Shown: positions 23,749 to 35,971 of the stretch, in pieces
How positions within the stretch are numbered: position 1 is the stretch's first letter
Layout: each line of letters starts with the position of its first letter
NCBI GenBank assembly: GCA_034440635.1
Contig: JAOTON010000332.1
Location: forward strand, 124,001-188,000
Origin: Lepas anatifera
Lineage: Eukaryota; Arthropoda; Thecostraca; Lepadidae
Length of the DNA: 64,000 nt
Reading direction: 5' to 3'
The notes under the pieces: model-generated
Told to the model about the DNA's origin: nothing
What the model saw: only the letters and a program-made list of their open reading frames with translations
The model's database searches: none
Program-made: the position numbers and the translations under genes

Positions 23749-24589
23749 GGGGCCCTGACTGGCGATAAAGTACCGTGTCAGCCCAAAAGGCATATCAATG
23801 ATTGCCATGTGAAATCGCACTTGCCTCCAAGGTGCTCCGACTCCTCTCACGGCTCCTGAGTGACGAAAGTGCTGTCCTGGCTGGCTGTAAGGGGCATAGG
23901 ATTGTCGCAGGAAGCGAAAGGGGGCTCTGATAGCCACGATCGGCTCGGTTGCATTCGGGTTCAGTAGCCAAGGGGCGCTTCCAAGGGTAAATGCACAATG
24001 AACGATTGTATTAAGTTGAGCAGCTTAGGACACATCCAAACACAATTGAGGTAAATACAAATTTCAGCGGCCGAAGGGCACTTTTGGTTTGAGGACAGCT
24101 GCACAAAAGATACATCAACCCAATGGCCGAGTTACATGTGAACACCGATGGGGAAAAGTGTCATGTGCCACCCCCTTACCCTTTGAGAAGATTGGCAAAA
24201 TCAGGGGATTTGGGGGCTAAGACTCTCGTGGATCCATCCCTGCCTACTGCTTAAACTCAAACATAAAAACATCTGGCATCAGCTCCAATTTGGGAGTTGG
24301 GGACACTTCCCCAAGGTCAGAATGTTGGGGAGCAGCTGCCTATCCTGCCTCCACGATTCCTGCGCCTGTGTGTATCACTCATATAAATTTGGAGAATGAG
24401 TGTTAGAACAGGGTCGACCTGTCTCTCTCAACGCCAGATCGATCTACCCAAGCAGTCATTAAATTCGTCAGTTCCGTTGAGAGGGCATATCTGAGGATTA
24501 ATTGCCACGTGAATAATTCAATCCGGTTAGCTTTTCCAGCAGCATGGTCTGTTATAAAACCTACGCTTCATAAAATCAGCAAGCGCCTC
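23749..24589. other. Unassigned
   Basis: No gene or repeat recognised. Confidence 0.4.
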
Positions 24590-25179
24590 CTGTTCCCCTG
24601 CAATAACAGGGTAGAGAGCAGGGGTGTTGCACCGGATGCTGGGAGCGCGCCGGCATGCCGCTGTCGCTGCGCCGCCGCGGGGCTCGGGGGGGGAGGGGGA
24701 CGGCCGCCCTGTCGCAGGTGACGCCTGCTGGCGACAGGTGGACAGCTTGGAGTGACGACGCTGCCTGCCGACAATGAAAATGCACAGAAGCGTGCTCAGG
24801 CTCGTTGGGCGGTACGCTCCCTGTGGCACAGATCCATCGCATGCTGATGCTTTTCACGGTGAAGTGACTGGCAGTGCTGCAAGTTTCCAGAAGAGCCCGC
24901 GAGCCTGCCTACCGGAGTACCTTCTCTGCGCTGGAGGTGACCCGCTGCTTGGGCGGAGGGTGGGGATGGAGTGCTGTCGGGCGGCTGACAGCGGAGGCCG
25001 GCCGCTGCAGTTGACGCGGTCTCGCCCTCCCTGTGCCGCAGCGTCCCTGCCGACATACTCCACCTCCTGGCCTAAACTCGGGTGCTGCACGATACACGCT
25101 TACTGCTACTGTGGAAAACCCGGACGTTTCCAGAGCTAGAAGTCGCACCAGCTTCAGCGAGGCGGCAGGGCGTGGCGTC
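24590..25179 (+). promoter_or_regulatory. CpG-dense putative promoter and 5' UTR
   Basis: GC-rich and CpG-rich compared with its surroundings, ending directly at the candidate first exon. Overlapping open frames on both strands reflect base composition. I see no clear TATA box. This is inference from composition and position only. Confidence 0.45.
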
Positions 25180-25248
25180 ATGGCGGACGAAGAGGTGGCG
25201 GCACCGGCACAGATGCCGCCGGAGAAGCCCAGCGGTCCATCCCGACGA
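25180..25248 (+). CDS. Candidate first coding exon, unknown gene (partial)
   Basis: ATG at 25180 sits in GGCGTCATGG, a fair start context, and opens a 23-codon reading frame beginning MADEEVAAPAQMPP and ending in Ser-Arg-Arg. A strong splice donor, CGACGA|GTGAGT, follows directly at 25249, so the exon would end at a codon border (phase 0). The acidic, Ala/Pro-rich start with a MAD(E) opening is common among intracellular animal proteins and says little about function. The CpG-dense DNA just upstream supports a promoter. The next plausible coding exon on this strand, at 52320, also begins in phase 0, so the two may join across a 27-kb intron. That is inference. Without a transcript this could also be chance. 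Confidence 0.5.
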
Positions 25249-25917
25249 GTGAGTGGAACTGGCCATGCTTCTTATACCCAAGATCACTTTGCATCCGTTT
25301 GGCCCATTCAATGAATCTGGTAGCCGAGAAGACGTCACGCGGCGATGTGGCCGCGATATGGCTGCGGTAACTGAGGCACAACCTTCTGAAGGTTGCAGAG
25401 CTAACTTTCGACGCAAATATTATCAATTGATCAAAATAATGACTTTTTGAAAGGACCACTTTCAGAAACATGTTGAACTTAAGATAATGATGAAATAAAA
25501 ATAATTTGAACAATGTTAGATTGAGACCTTATGGGACGATTAAATTTTATCACCAGGGTGATGTCACAGTAAAGTCGGCTCGGGATTTGTGGTTGGAGGC
25601 TGTCTTATACCAACTACCAGCCCATGATGGTCAAAACCAGCGCCGGAGCTGCCCGAGTGGTGCTAGATCACTCGTTGTGTCATTGCATATTGCTGTCTTC
25701 CTCCCTTACTTATAACACATGAAAAACAAAAAAGCAAAGAACATTTCACATTTAGCGATAAAAAATTGTGTTGCCTTGCCTTTATTATTGAGTCTGGCAC
25801 CTGGCCTTTCAGGGTACTTAGTATATGACAGATAAGTGTCAGGCTGGCTGCTTGTAGGATTTCGCGCTCTGTTCCTGTATTTGTATACCTTGACTTAGTA
25901 TTATTATCGTGTACTTA
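25249..25917. other. Unassigned (intron if the exon pair is real)
   Basis: Nothing recognised. Confidence 0.35.
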
Positions 25918-26205
25918 AAGGGAGTGTCCCACTTTTATCATGGGTTTTGAACTGAGATGACAGTTTTGTAAAGCCTGTTGAGAAACCACTATCTGCATAT
26001 TTGATTTCGCCCAAAGCTTTTGATATAAAATTTCCGCTAGCTTTTAAGTTCAAAGTATAGGGGCCTATTGGCTTATGTCAAGCCCTGAAGGAATACCTTC
26101 CATATGTTTGCAGTAATCTGATTGGTCGTAAGCCATACGCTCGCCCATTCGCTGAAAATACCATGCTAGCGAGTGAGCCAGCATGCAACTGCCTGTCGAC
26201 CGGGC
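25918..26205 (+). repeat. Dispersed repeat, also at 53155-53895
   Basis: Shares GTCC(C)ACTTTTATCATGGGTTTT near the start, AAATTTCCGC..TTTAAG.TTCAAA in the middle and TGAAAATACCATGCT(A/G)GCGAG at the end with the copy at 53155-53895, which is split by an insertion. Confidence 0.75.
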
Positions 26206-26960
26206 ACTTAGGCAAAAAGTTGTCCAGTTTAGAGCGTTATTGGGCCAAAATTAGTCCAATAACCGCAATACACACCATATCCTCCCTCACCTCTCACAAA
26301 ATGTTTACACCCATTGATTCTTAGACGTAAAGTCCCCGAATGAATTGAGATGAAACCAAATGTCAGCACTCATGGACAAACCAAATATATTGGCTTCCAA
26401 CATTGAAACTCCGGAATATGTGTCTTTATGGTTCCGAAATGTTGCAGAATATTTCATTCTTTATATGTAAATAAAAACAATATATCAGTCAAAAAAGTTT
26501 CGAGGAAAATTTACATTGCAGGAACATTTAAGCACCATATCCCTAAAAATAGTACACTTCAAAAAGCTGGCACCCTATGAAAGTCATCAGCATCTTTGGA
26601 TTTTTAAAACGTCATACCACAATGTTCCCGTTTGCGGTGTTGTTGGTGACAAAGCATGAAAAATGAGGGGCATGTGAAGCAAAACTAACCCAGTAGGCAG
26701 AAGCATAATTACGATGTTTTTTTTTCAATCAGACTTCTTCCATTCAACAAAAACCAACTAAATCGTATTTGCACACATAATCAGAACATTGAAGCTGGAA
26801 TTTGCAAAAAATATGACGTTCTTATAAATTTTTTGTGACAAGACCGTGCTTTTATCACACCTTTAAAGTTGTATTTGTTTAGTTTTTGTTTGACATGGTG
26901 GAGTCATTATCTGCGAACACCAATCTTGCACTTCACCGGTTCAAAGCGCAACGGGCCACC
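26206..26960. other. Unassigned, AT-rich
   Basis: Nothing recognised. Confidence 0.4.
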
Positions 26961-26965
26961 ACACC

Positions 26966-27180
26966 GGTAGCTCAGTTGGTAGAGCGTTGTGCTCGGATCC
27001 GCCACTCAGGGATGTGCAGTGGCAGCGTGTGTGCACTGCACACTGTGCAGGCTAAGGATCGATTCCCATAAGATACTCCGGCACTCAATATGTATTATTT
27101 ATCCGACGTAGGTCGGTTGGCAACTGACTGGTGAGAGATGACCTGAGGGGGCAGCCAGCCCTGTGCTCTGTGGGACGCTA
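26966..27180 (+). mobile_element. tRNA-like SINE head or tRNA pseudogene
   Basis: A-box region TAGCTCAGTTGGTAGAGCG (about 26972-26990) and, 70 bp on, a B-box GGATCGATTCC (about 27056-27066). The interval is too long for a normal tRNA and is filled with GTGCAGTG..CACTGCAC inverted text. No intact acceptor stem. A SINE is more likely than a tRNA gene. Confidence 0.65.
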
Positions 27181-27732
27181 AGTTTTTGCTTCTAAATTAA
27201 GCCTCCGTTGCGCGAGTTGCTCGTTCGGATGGTGGGGCCGGGGTCTTCATGACATGTGTATTGATGACTTAAGTGAGGCTCTGATTCCAAAAACCGAACT
27301 TGCACAACAAACTGTTGTCTTTCCCCAACCAGCGTTGCAATTGTCATGCACATTTATTTGTTCTGAATATCAGGATTCTGTATAAATATCAGGATTCGGC
27401 ATGAATATCAGTCAGGGGTGTAACTTTGTATACTTTTGGCGGTGTGCGAACATCTCGAAAAGTTTTAAAAGCAGCCCTCACCTTCGAAAAGCACTCCTAT
27501 AACTTAAAGCGATATTTAAACAGGATCTAACGCCGGCACTACAATTAAATGCGACAGCGGGCGTCATAGATTCATATCAGAGTAACACTACAGTAGCATT
27601 GACATTCAGTAGTACAACAGCAACACTCATCACAGTAACAATTCATTTGGAAAGATATCTCAGCGTATTATAGTGGCGGAGAAGGTATGGCAGTGACGTC
27701 ATAATGCTGGTAAAGATGGTAAAAATGATCAT
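27181..27732. other. Unassigned
   Basis: Includes short ATATCAGGATTC repeats near 27368-27400; otherwise nothing recognised. Confidence 0.4.
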
Positions 27733-28858
27733 TATCTGCCAAATATATATTATTTTTAAATGAGTGTTAAAAGCCAAACGTTGTCAACGGTTTCACATAC
27801 AATGCATGGTCACGACTGGGTTTTAACCGCGCCCCACCGGGGTCGCGCCACCTTGCCCCACCGGGGTCGATGGCCCTCCTCTACTCGAAATATGGGCGTT
27901 GCGCAAGCTGAAGTGCAATAGAAACTCGCGTGTATTTGTGAGATACTTTGATGTTTTTGTGTCAGGTCAATGGTTTGACCTCTAGAGGTCAAATTAGGTC
28001 AAGATCGGCTATTTTTCAAATATGCAATGTAAGGCAAACTGGTCATAACTCTTAGTGTCATTAGAGCGTACTTTTAGGCCTGGTAAAGTTCATTTGATAG
28101 GAAATTTCCAGTACTTTTTCCGCTATGTGGAACGTAAAGACCTCCGCCGTGGTTTGCCTGGGCCTCGCCTATATGACCTGGGTCGGGTCAGTGTTGGTAT
28201 ATCAATAAGCCGTGACAGAAACACTGGTGTTTGTTTTTTAATTAGGTCAAAAGTTATTTTAAAAATACTGTTTTTGCCTCTGGTGAGGATGACCTTGGAA
28301 AAGCAAAGGGTAAATATGAGCGCTGCGATGTGAAAGGGTGTCAAACGCTGTTCTGAGCAGTCTGGTATTTGCAACCACTTTGCTATATCTTGAAACGGTT
28401 TCCCACGCGTTTCCATTGGGTGAGGTCGCCTCGTGACTGACCTCAGCACGAAATCGTAAAACCAGTAGCTCACACCATTGTCGCCGGCGACGGGGCTGGG
28501 GGGTGGCATGGTGTCAGGTAGGTTTTAGCTTTTTCGACTTGAAATATCTAGTTCCAGAGTCTAAAGTTGAAGTGAGGTGTACCTGGGTTGACCTCGTCTG
28601 GTGACCTGACCTTGGGTGACCCGGGGTAAAAATTTTCAGGGATGATGGGAAAATGATGCGTAAAGGTGCCCTCAATCGCTGGCCTGTTTGCCGGGCGCCC
28701 CGGGAAGACACTGTGTTTGTGGTTTTTCGTGTGTTCTCAGTTTTAAAAACAATGTGTCTTTTAAAACTCAGTCGTGACCATGCATTGTATGTAAAACCGT
28801 TGGCATTTTTTGGCTTCTAACACTCATTTAAAAATAATATATATTTGGCGGATATCTC
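27733..28858. mobile_element. Long-arm inverted-repeat element split by a TTAA element
   Basis: Arm 27733-27836 and arm 28759-28858 are reverse complements over about 95-100 bp at around 90% identity, sharing CCAAATATATATTATTTTTAA, TGAGTGTTA.AAGCCAAA and CATACAATGCATGGTCACGA. The arms meet at a TTTTAA/TTAAAA sequence, into which the 27833 element has gone. Confidence 0.85.
27833..28746 (-). mobile_element. TTAA-family element (56178 subfamily, inverted)
   Basis: It starts TTAACCGCGCCCCACCGG. Reversed, its body matches 56178-57262: the TTGACCTAATTTGACC region, GACATTAGAGC..AGTTATGACCAG, and ATTTTTACCCCGGGTCACCCAAGG near 28615-28640. The distal TIR is decayed. Confidence 0.82.
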
Positions 28859-30628
28859 AGAGGGTTAAATATTACTTCACTAATCCAGATGTTCAGCATG
28901 ATGCCATATGCAAGCAGTAACCATGGAAATTTGACAGCAGCCACTTGCAATCAAAGCTGAAAGCGCGCGTTTGTTGCCGTAAGATCTCAGCAAAATAATA
29001 GCCTGGAGTGCTACAAGAAAAAAGTTGATGATGTGATCTCTTTCTTCTTGTCAACACCATTGCTATCGTCAATATCATGTTTTCTGGAAAGAAAAAACGA
29101 AGCTCACATGTGGGAATCACGCATGCGCTGAAGTTGGCTTAGAAGTAGAGGGAAATCAAGGCCAAGCTCTGGAAAACATGCTTTTATTTGAGCTTGTGGT
29201 TTGGGGACTGTGACTCGACCCCTCCGACTTGACCACTCCTAATGTCCGTTTCCTTTCGCTTTATTTGTTGGGCTGGCTGCTACTCCAAACGAGCTGTGGG
29301 AGGACACTCGATAATTTTATCCAGACTCCTGAATAGACGACTCGATAACTGTTTTCGAAACGGTGACTTTGATAACGAGGGTTGGATTATGAATAGTTGC
29401 AGAGCGGGGAAACTTGTCCGTCGGTGACTACGGCGATAGCCGTTATCGATGAAGTTATTGGGGTGCGCCCACCAAAACGAAATGACCATCTCTAGTTCAC
29501 TTCTTAAATAAGTTGACCAGCTGTTGAAACCCTCAATTTTCTCAGGCCCTTTCCAGTGATGGACACACGGTCAAGAAATAGATGGACTGCAACCGCTATT
29601 CCACGATAGAAAATTTGGCGGTCTGCGATCGCAGAATACTTGTAAGCTTGAACTATAATTCCTGTATATTTTTATTCCACGATCGGTAACCGCTAAGAAA
29701 AGTTAATTCCTAGAATTAAAAAAAGAATTGACCATGCAGTGCCATGAGTTCATAACTGTTAACTGTCAATAAAAAGTTATAACAATTTGGGAAGGAGAAG
29801 GGATTGTTTTACCGTACAAGTAATAGCAACGGTAACCATTCAGATTAAGACTCCAGTCAAATTAAGCCCGCTCTAATGAGGTGAACTTTGATTCCAGTCC
29901 CATTCAGCTGAAAATGGCAAGGAAATGTATTCAGTGTGTTCTGGGTGAAAACTATACAAGTGTCACGATTGATAACTTTTGAAGTGCTGCGGCAGGGCAT
30001 GATGATGGTTGTTAGATGTCCTGGCTCTCTCGATCGGAAATGAAAACACTAGTTGGGAGTGGGTAATATTGTCCTGTGCCCCTATTTGAGAAACAGCTTT
30101 GTCAGGTTCTGATGATTTGTAGGTCAAGTGTCATGGACATGAGTGTGCCAGAGGGGCGTCTCATATTCAAAGAAAAAAAAAAAGAAAGACAGTTTGCCTT
30201 GCAAAAACACATGTATTAAGTCTCACGTACTCGTAAATGCAAAATGCGAGAGGTCCAGAAAAAGAGTCCTATGGTCAGGATTTCCTCCTTTTATTTACAA
30301 TGTCATCGAATTTTTGTGTATACTAGAAGGTCATTGCCCCGTGAAGAAATGTAGGATTTTCCATAATCCCGACACAGCTGGGGCACCTTCTCACCTCTGC
30401 AGCGGCAGGCGTGTCCAGCCAAACACCACTCTTTAGAGCGGCGCCGATGTGCCCGCTTTAGCTTACGCCGGCAGTATGGACTAGAGCCTCAGCTGCAAAA
30501 CATCAGAATTACGTGAGTCTCTCCGTACTTGCCACTTTGTTGTTGCACTTTGTCCTTTGGTTATATCCAGTGTCTTCCTTTTTTCAGAGCTTTCTCTTTT
30601 AGTTTGAGCTCAATTATTCTCGTGTTAA
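28859..30628. other. Unassigned 1.8 kb
   Basis: No gene or repeat that I can support. Confidence 0.4.
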
Positions 30629-30840
30629 AAGTGCTAATAATAATAATAGTAATGATAATAATTGTTGGGGTTTAAATACGCACCAACTGCCAGGGTCATA
30701 CGGCGTCGCCAATTCTCACCCTGTTGGAAGAGATTTTGGGATCAGATCGACTTATTCAGAGGCTCCACCGGGACTTGAACCCGGGACCAGTGGCTTAGAA
30801 TACAAGGGTGCTATCCACTAAACCACCTCATCCCCGTGTC
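30629..30840 (-). mobile_element. tRNA-derived SINE, best copy
   Basis: On the minus strand the head has D-arm-like GTGGTTTAGTGGATAGCAC and a B box GGTTCAAGTCC (complement of 30771-30781) with a paired CCGGG/CCCGG T-stem. The body contains the reverse of CACCCTGTTGGAAGAGAT, and the 3' tail (plus-strand left edge) is a TAA-type repeat at 30638-30662. Confidence 0.85.
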
Positions 30841-31209
30841 AAAACTGCGTTGCCATTTCCTTTGAATATGAGACGCCTCTCTGGACCATGCAATAAAGAT
30901 GGGAATCTTTATTTCATGGCTTATATACAACACTCCCCAGCCGCATATTTCAGGGGTCGCATTCTACCTGAATAATTTTCAATAGTGCGATTTTATGCCC
31001 CTTTGACAAATACTTGACAGAAAAAGACTTCATCAAAGAAACCTTCATCGTTATACCTACCGTGGTTATCCTACGTCTGAAATGCCTTTTGGACTTCCCA
31101 TAAGTCACGCTGTGCAAGGTTGACTGTATTTAATGTTTTCTTGAGCTAGAGCAGGAGGAAATACTATAGCCACCTTATATTTCCTGAGGCCGTGCTACGG
31201 AAACTGATA
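30841..31209. other. Unassigned
   Basis: Nothing recognised. Confidence 0.4.
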
Positions 31210-31303
31210 CAGGCAGATCCAGTGGGCGGGGCAAAAGGCTCTCCCCTAAAGCCCCGGTTTTGCCCGATTTTATATCCCCAAACAACCGGTGCAGATCTGC
31301 CAC
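31210..31303. mobile_element. Very short hAT-like element
   Basis: CAGGCAGATCCAGTGGGCGG at the left and GCAGATCTGCCACTG at the right, 94 bp in all. No target duplication seen. Confidence 0.4.
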
Positions 31304-31366
31304 TGAAAACAGGTATGTACAGGTCCGACTCCACAACCCAGGCAACTCAAATGTTATTCGTAAGTT

Positions 31367-31830
31367 AACACCCGCACTGGAGGGGGTCTGGCACTAACGC
31401 GCACTGGAGGGGGCCTGGTAGGCCCCTAAGATCTCGGAAACTAAGAGGGTTAGAAAACGCACTTGGTAGGTGAGTGGGGGCTTGGTTATCTACTGATGGC
31501 CATTTAATTGACCTAGGTCAATATCTTAGGTCAACGAGGTCGTAAGGTCAAATTGGCCACGCTGGGATCGATTGGTAAATGCTGTGATTATGAGGAAATG
31601 GCGGGAATAGCTAAGGCGGAAGGTTCTGGAGGTCTCAAGAGGCTATTTGGTGGTGGCTGACCTAGGCCTTGGTTATACTACTTGACTACCTTGCACTGTT
31701 TGGCGAATGGTTCCTCCGACCGACCTTGACCTTTGACCTTGATTTTTACCCTCCGATTATATTCAGGGGTACGTCGTGGTCGACTTGAAGTGCCTGACCT
31801 TACCTTACCTTACTTTGTAGTACCTTAGTC
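31367..31830 (+). mobile_element. Probable TTAA-family element, left end plus AGGTCA-rich body
   Basis: TTAACACCCGCACTGGAGGG at 31367 resembles the family start. The following 450 bp carry many AGGTCA/TGACCT half-sites (for example TGACCTAGGTCA at 31510). No right end. Confidence 0.5.
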
Positions 31831-33703
31831 ATTTATACGTTCTTATGGTTGTCCAGGTTTATCTAAATGGCTAGGTTAAAGTCGCAGAATCCTCGGCCTC
31901 TGATACACTGAGAACCATCCCGATGACTTAAATGCTGCAAAATAGGGTTCTGATATCGGTCTACACAATATTTTTGAAGGATGACTGAATCGAACTGACC
32001 CCAAGTTATTGATATCAAAAACGTCCAAAAGAAAGAAAATTTGTCACCAACCCCACTGACTGGCTTCATTGCGTGATTTAAATTGCAGATAATTAATGAT
32101 AATTTCTGAAATGTTCAAAGACATCTCCCGCACTTAGCCTACAGTTTACGGGATGAAAGCCTTAGTTTTTTATAAGGCTGGGAGGAACCAATTCAAATAC
32201 TTTGACTTCCTTAAAGACTGTTTTTTTAGCGTTTGTCAACAATATGAGTTGTACCAGTTGGAGCTTATTACCTGTACCAGAAAACACCTTTGTTCCCAAA
32301 ATTTACTGGCATAGTCTGTAAAGCGTATATTGTGGAACATATTTTCCTTAATTGCTAAGAAAGTGTCTACTCTGGGGAGGTGTCGCCCAGTCGGAACCGT
32401 TTTATGATCCTAAGCCACAGTTCCTGGGGTTCTAGGGTCCTGACGTCATGTCCTGGAGGGTTCCCTGAAAATGTTTAGTTTATAGGCTTTTTACAAGAAT
32501 CACCAAGAGGTGTAAATGTCCACTCACAGATGAAGTCAAGAAGTAAAAATAAATAAATACACACGACATGACGCGAACGCAGTCGACCCTCACCTCACCT
32601 GGCCGACAAACATATAGACCACAGCGCGTTTTTTTCTTCTTTTTAATAAGGAGACACTTTGGCGCTGCACCTCCATGACGCGGTTTGTCTCTAAAACAGA
32701 CATTACGTTCCTCCGGTGTACGGCAGAATAACTCGCTCCTAACGGTATTTACCCTGGCGTACCTCACGTAAAACAGAGCCCTGGTGCAAAGCTATCGGAT
32801 AGACACGGCCTGCGGCGACTGGGACAGCCGAAATAGTCAATTGACAACGAGACGATGGACATGCCAGATCACATGGTGTCCACCTGCTCTTGTGGGGCCG
32901 CTGGAGCAAAACCTTGAGAGAAGAAAGGAAAAATCATTGAGAAACAGCCACTTCACTACAAACTATACGATATAGAACAGTAACTGGTAGCATAAATGCT
33001 GCCGCAGAAATAATAACAAAAAGAGCATAAAGAAACCGCAACGATAGTCTACGGCTGCTTGTTATTTTGTTTGATGAGAAACACAGCCACTAGCTGCATC
33101 CGTTTGTGATTCAATATTGTACGTGACTAGCACAACTTCTAGAATATTCTTAGTATACTAAGCTGAAACTGGTATAATTAAGTCATATTGGGTTACGAAA
33201 CTTTGAAATACCCGCTAGTCAGCTGCCCTGAGCCTGCGCAGTCCTCGTTCAATAATAAAAACACCGTTTTCACGACTTTGGCCCTAATGTTGCTCAACCA
33301 CCATCTCGCGGCCCATCTGACTCTGCCTGACAGTAATTTCGGTGTTATGATGAGGTGCAGCTTATGGCAGTAAAAAACATACGTTGTTGGAACCACGAGG
33401 GAATTTTGAGATGACGGTGGGAGCGCGTGAGATTCCTTGGCCCCGTTTGTGACCCGGAACTTTTTAAGAAAGGGTTTAAAATGTTTTCTTAATTTTGTGG
33501 TAAAACAAAACAACTTCAAAAGAAACATTGTATTTATTGTTTTCAAAACCTCCGCGAGCTTGGTTTCACTCATTGGTCTGAAGCCTGAATACTGTCAAGG
33601 TTTGTACTCTCTCAGAAAATGTCACAGACGCCTCTCGGTGTCATGTTAGCCTTTCCAGTCTCATGACGAAAAATGTTTGCACATGTCTTAGCAGCTTATC
33701 AAG
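31831..33703. other. Unassigned 1.9 kb
   Basis: No gene or repeat recognised. Short frames at 33188-33650 lack supporting features. Confidence 0.4.
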
Positions 33704-33984
33704 AATTTCGGTGAGGAAAATAGAGGGAGAGGTAAGGCACCACGGGGCAGCGTTTACCACCCGGGGAGCGCCTTTTATGTTTTTTTAGGGGCTCCCTCCG
33801 CAAGCACTTTTTGATTTTTTAGGCGGTACGTATTTCAAAAGTCTTACCGGAAAGTAGTTGGGCACAGATGGACAAAAAGGGCCGCCACTGTCCGAAAAAG
33901 GGCGGCCAAATAGTCGAACAGAAGTCTGCAGCAGCAAATGGACGGGTGGAAAACAATGAAGAGGGAAGCTTTGGGGCTTTACAC
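33704..33984 (+). repeat. Dispersed repeat, also near 47878-48180
   Basis: Shares AATTTC(G)G..G(A)GGGAGAG, a GGCA/CCCC-rich block and CTTACCG(G/A)(A)AAG.A with the second copy, in the same order. It may be the decayed left half of a hAT-like element whose second copy starts CAGATCTAGGATTTC. Confidence 0.45.
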
Positions 33985-34160
33985 CACAACAACTGCTGCA
34001 GTCATGTGGAGTCGTCAGCTCTCACCCTGTTGGAAGGGTATTTTGGGGATCAAGGGGGTCCTTATCCAGTATTCCCGCCAGACATTTGCACCCTGCTGGT
34101 GGCGGCGGCGTGGAAGACCTCGCGCTATCCCGGCGCCAGCGTATTCCCACGGGTGACAAA
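33985..34160 (-). mobile_element. SINE body, degraded
   Basis: Contains CTCACCCTGTTGGAAGGG and GGTCCTTATCCA as in the 30629 SINE. The tRNA-like head is too diverged to see its boxes. Confidence 0.6.
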
Positions 34161-34195
34161 TAATGAAATAAGCCGGAAAACAGGGGCCTCTGCCA

Positions 34196-34262
34196 GTGGC
34201 GTAGCTAGGACTCGGGCAGGGGTAGGGATGCGACGGCCATCGGGGCCCCCTCCCCACTTTTT
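34196..34262 (+). mobile_element. Isolated hAT-like left end
   Basis: CAGTGGCGTAGCTAGGACTC followed by a GGGGCCCCCTCCCCACTTTT block, like other hAT ends here. Right end not found. Confidence 0.45.
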
Positions 34263-34426
34263 TGCATCGTATTTGTGTCCTAAATTTTTAAGCTATAATA
34301 TGATGTGATTGTCTACGCGCTTATTTTTATTTTCTTTCAAGATTAATTGTTATCAATCAGACCCAGGGATGCAAGGGTACGACACCTAACATTTAAGGTC
34401 TGGGAGTACTACATGTACGTTCACCA

Positions 34427-34655
34427 GCTCTCTCTCTCCTCTCTCTCTCTCTTCTTTCTTCTCTCCTCTCCTTCCTCTCCCTCCTCTCCCTCTCCTCTCC
34501 TCTCCTCTCCTCTCCTCTCCCTCTCCTCTCCTCTCCTCTCCTCTCCTCTCCCTCCCTTCCTCTCCTCTCCTTCCTCTCCTCTCCTCCCTCTCCTCTCCTC
34601 TCCCTCCTCCCTCTCCCTCTCCTCTCCTCTCCTCTCCTCTCCTCTCCTCTCCTTC

Positions 34656-34687
<32 letters not shown>
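34427..34687. repeat. CT/CTCTC pyrimidine tract
   Basis: About 260 bp of pure pyrimidine, built of CT, CCTCT and CCCTCT units. Open frames in it are artefacts. Confidence 0.95.
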
Positions 34688-34689
<2 letters not shown>

Positions 34690-35392
34690 TTCTCTTCTCT
34701 GAAGCTGAAAAAACTTGATTCACCAGACCAGTTAGATCCTGCCGGCCGTCACATCCCCCGTGTTTTTTTTTTTTGCTCGCCGATTTGAGCCCCCAACCAA
34801 GCAGCGGGATTCACCCTGTCCCCCAACTTCAACATAGTTCCAACGTCCCAGCCTCCCCCTGGACCCGTCCCTGTAATGTCGACACGTATCACAATCACTC
34901 TCAGAAACGGCTCACTCACTGCAGAAACGGCTCACTCACGGCAGAAACGGCTCACTCACCGTGCCCACTGATCCTCAGCTATTCTCGTCCGGAACGTCAG
35001 GCTGCAGAAGGTATGTACCCATGATGAAGCCGCGCCGCAACGAGCAATTATTCTAGTTCTGATGTTGGCTTTATTAATAGCGTTTAACTTTAAACAGCCA
35101 AACCAAGCAATGTGAGTTTATGCCTGATAGGCTGTAGAATCGCCAATGCCAGCGTTTCTCTCCAATGTCCAAGCCTGTTATTGTCCAATGTCCAACACCA
35201 ATTCTCCGGCCAGGCAGTGGCTCGGCACGCTCAGAAAACCGGGTCACTTCATAAGCCGATGTCGCGCGCGGTAACGGGAGTGTACCATGCGAAGGATTTG
35301 TTATCTCAAGGTCATGACTGAGCCAGGGAACTGAGCCGGGTTCCTGTACAACAGTTGAGGAGATGAATAAACCTCGCGATTTGTTGACAAGA
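34688..35392. other. Unassigned, with a 20-bp x3 repeat
   Basis: CAGAAACGGCTCACTCACTG repeats at 34902, 34922 and 34942. Nothing else recognised. Confidence 0.6.
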
Positions 35393-35400
35393 CTTGCTTT

Positions 35401-35946
35401 CATATGCGGATCCAGGGGGCAAAGGGGGCCACCTGCACCCTCCCCGATCGCCCCTCGGCGCCCCCTGAAATAGTCACGGCACCCCCTGAAAGGTCGATGG
35501 CGCTCCCTGAAATGTCGCTTCCCCCAACCCCCCCCTGATGCGAAAATCGGCGCGCACCGATACGATTTTACGCCCACCTGCCTGTTTTGCCGGTCAAAAG
35601 TGGCGCCACCCCCGGGAAAGTGCCCCCAATCGGCAATCTTGGATCCACCAATTGGTGGACGCAGAGAGGGCCATTCCGGCCATGGCCCCCAAAGCGCTGG
35701 AGGGGGAAAACTATCTTTTGGCCCCTAAAGGTGGGAGGAATTTCTGAAAAAAAGTGTTTACGCTAGGTCTGTCGAGCAAAACATATTTAATCCCCCAGGA
35801 GAGCGATCGTGTACTTGGAGAGGAAGCTTATACTAGGTCTGTTGAGCACCCAAATTGCACGTCCACCCCCCGCCCAGGAGGAGAGGCACACATGGGTTCG
35901 GCCCCCCCAAAACTCGGGTCTGTGGCCGCCCCCGGATCCGCCTATG
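35401..35946 (+). mobile_element. hAT element, 546 bp, perfect duplication
   Basis: It starts CATATGCGGATCCAGGGGGC and ends GGATCCGCCTATG. CTTGCTTT at 35393-35400 and 35947-35954 is an exact 8-bp duplication. A second hAT element (35649-35933) sits inside its right TIR. Confidence 0.9.
35649..35933 (-). mobile_element. hAT element inserted into another hAT terminus
   Basis: It starts CAATTGGTGGACGCAG (compare the reversed CATTGGCAGACGCAGG of 15790-16094). The flanks are GGATCCAC (35641-35648) and GGATCCGC (35934-35941), 7 of 8, and that 8-mer is part of the host element's own terminal repeat. Confidence 0.8.
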
Positions 35947-35971
35947 CTTGCTTTAACTGCGTAGGTGCTTA

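Noticed and set aside
24509..25181. Many 60-120 residue frames on both strands
   Set aside because: High GC content makes stops rare; only the ATG at 25180 with an adjacent donor has specific support.
26966..27066. Functional tRNA gene
   Set aside because: A and B boxes are present, but the interval is too long and there is no paired acceptor stem; a SINE head is likelier.
30762..30836. Functional tRNA gene on the minus strand
   Set aside because: Good D-arm and T-arm, but acceptor and anticodon stems do not pair, and the SINE body and TAA tail follow.
34347..34723. Ser/Pro/Leu-rich frame and complementary Arg/Glu-rich frame
   Set aside because: Translation of a pyrimidine-rich simple repeat.
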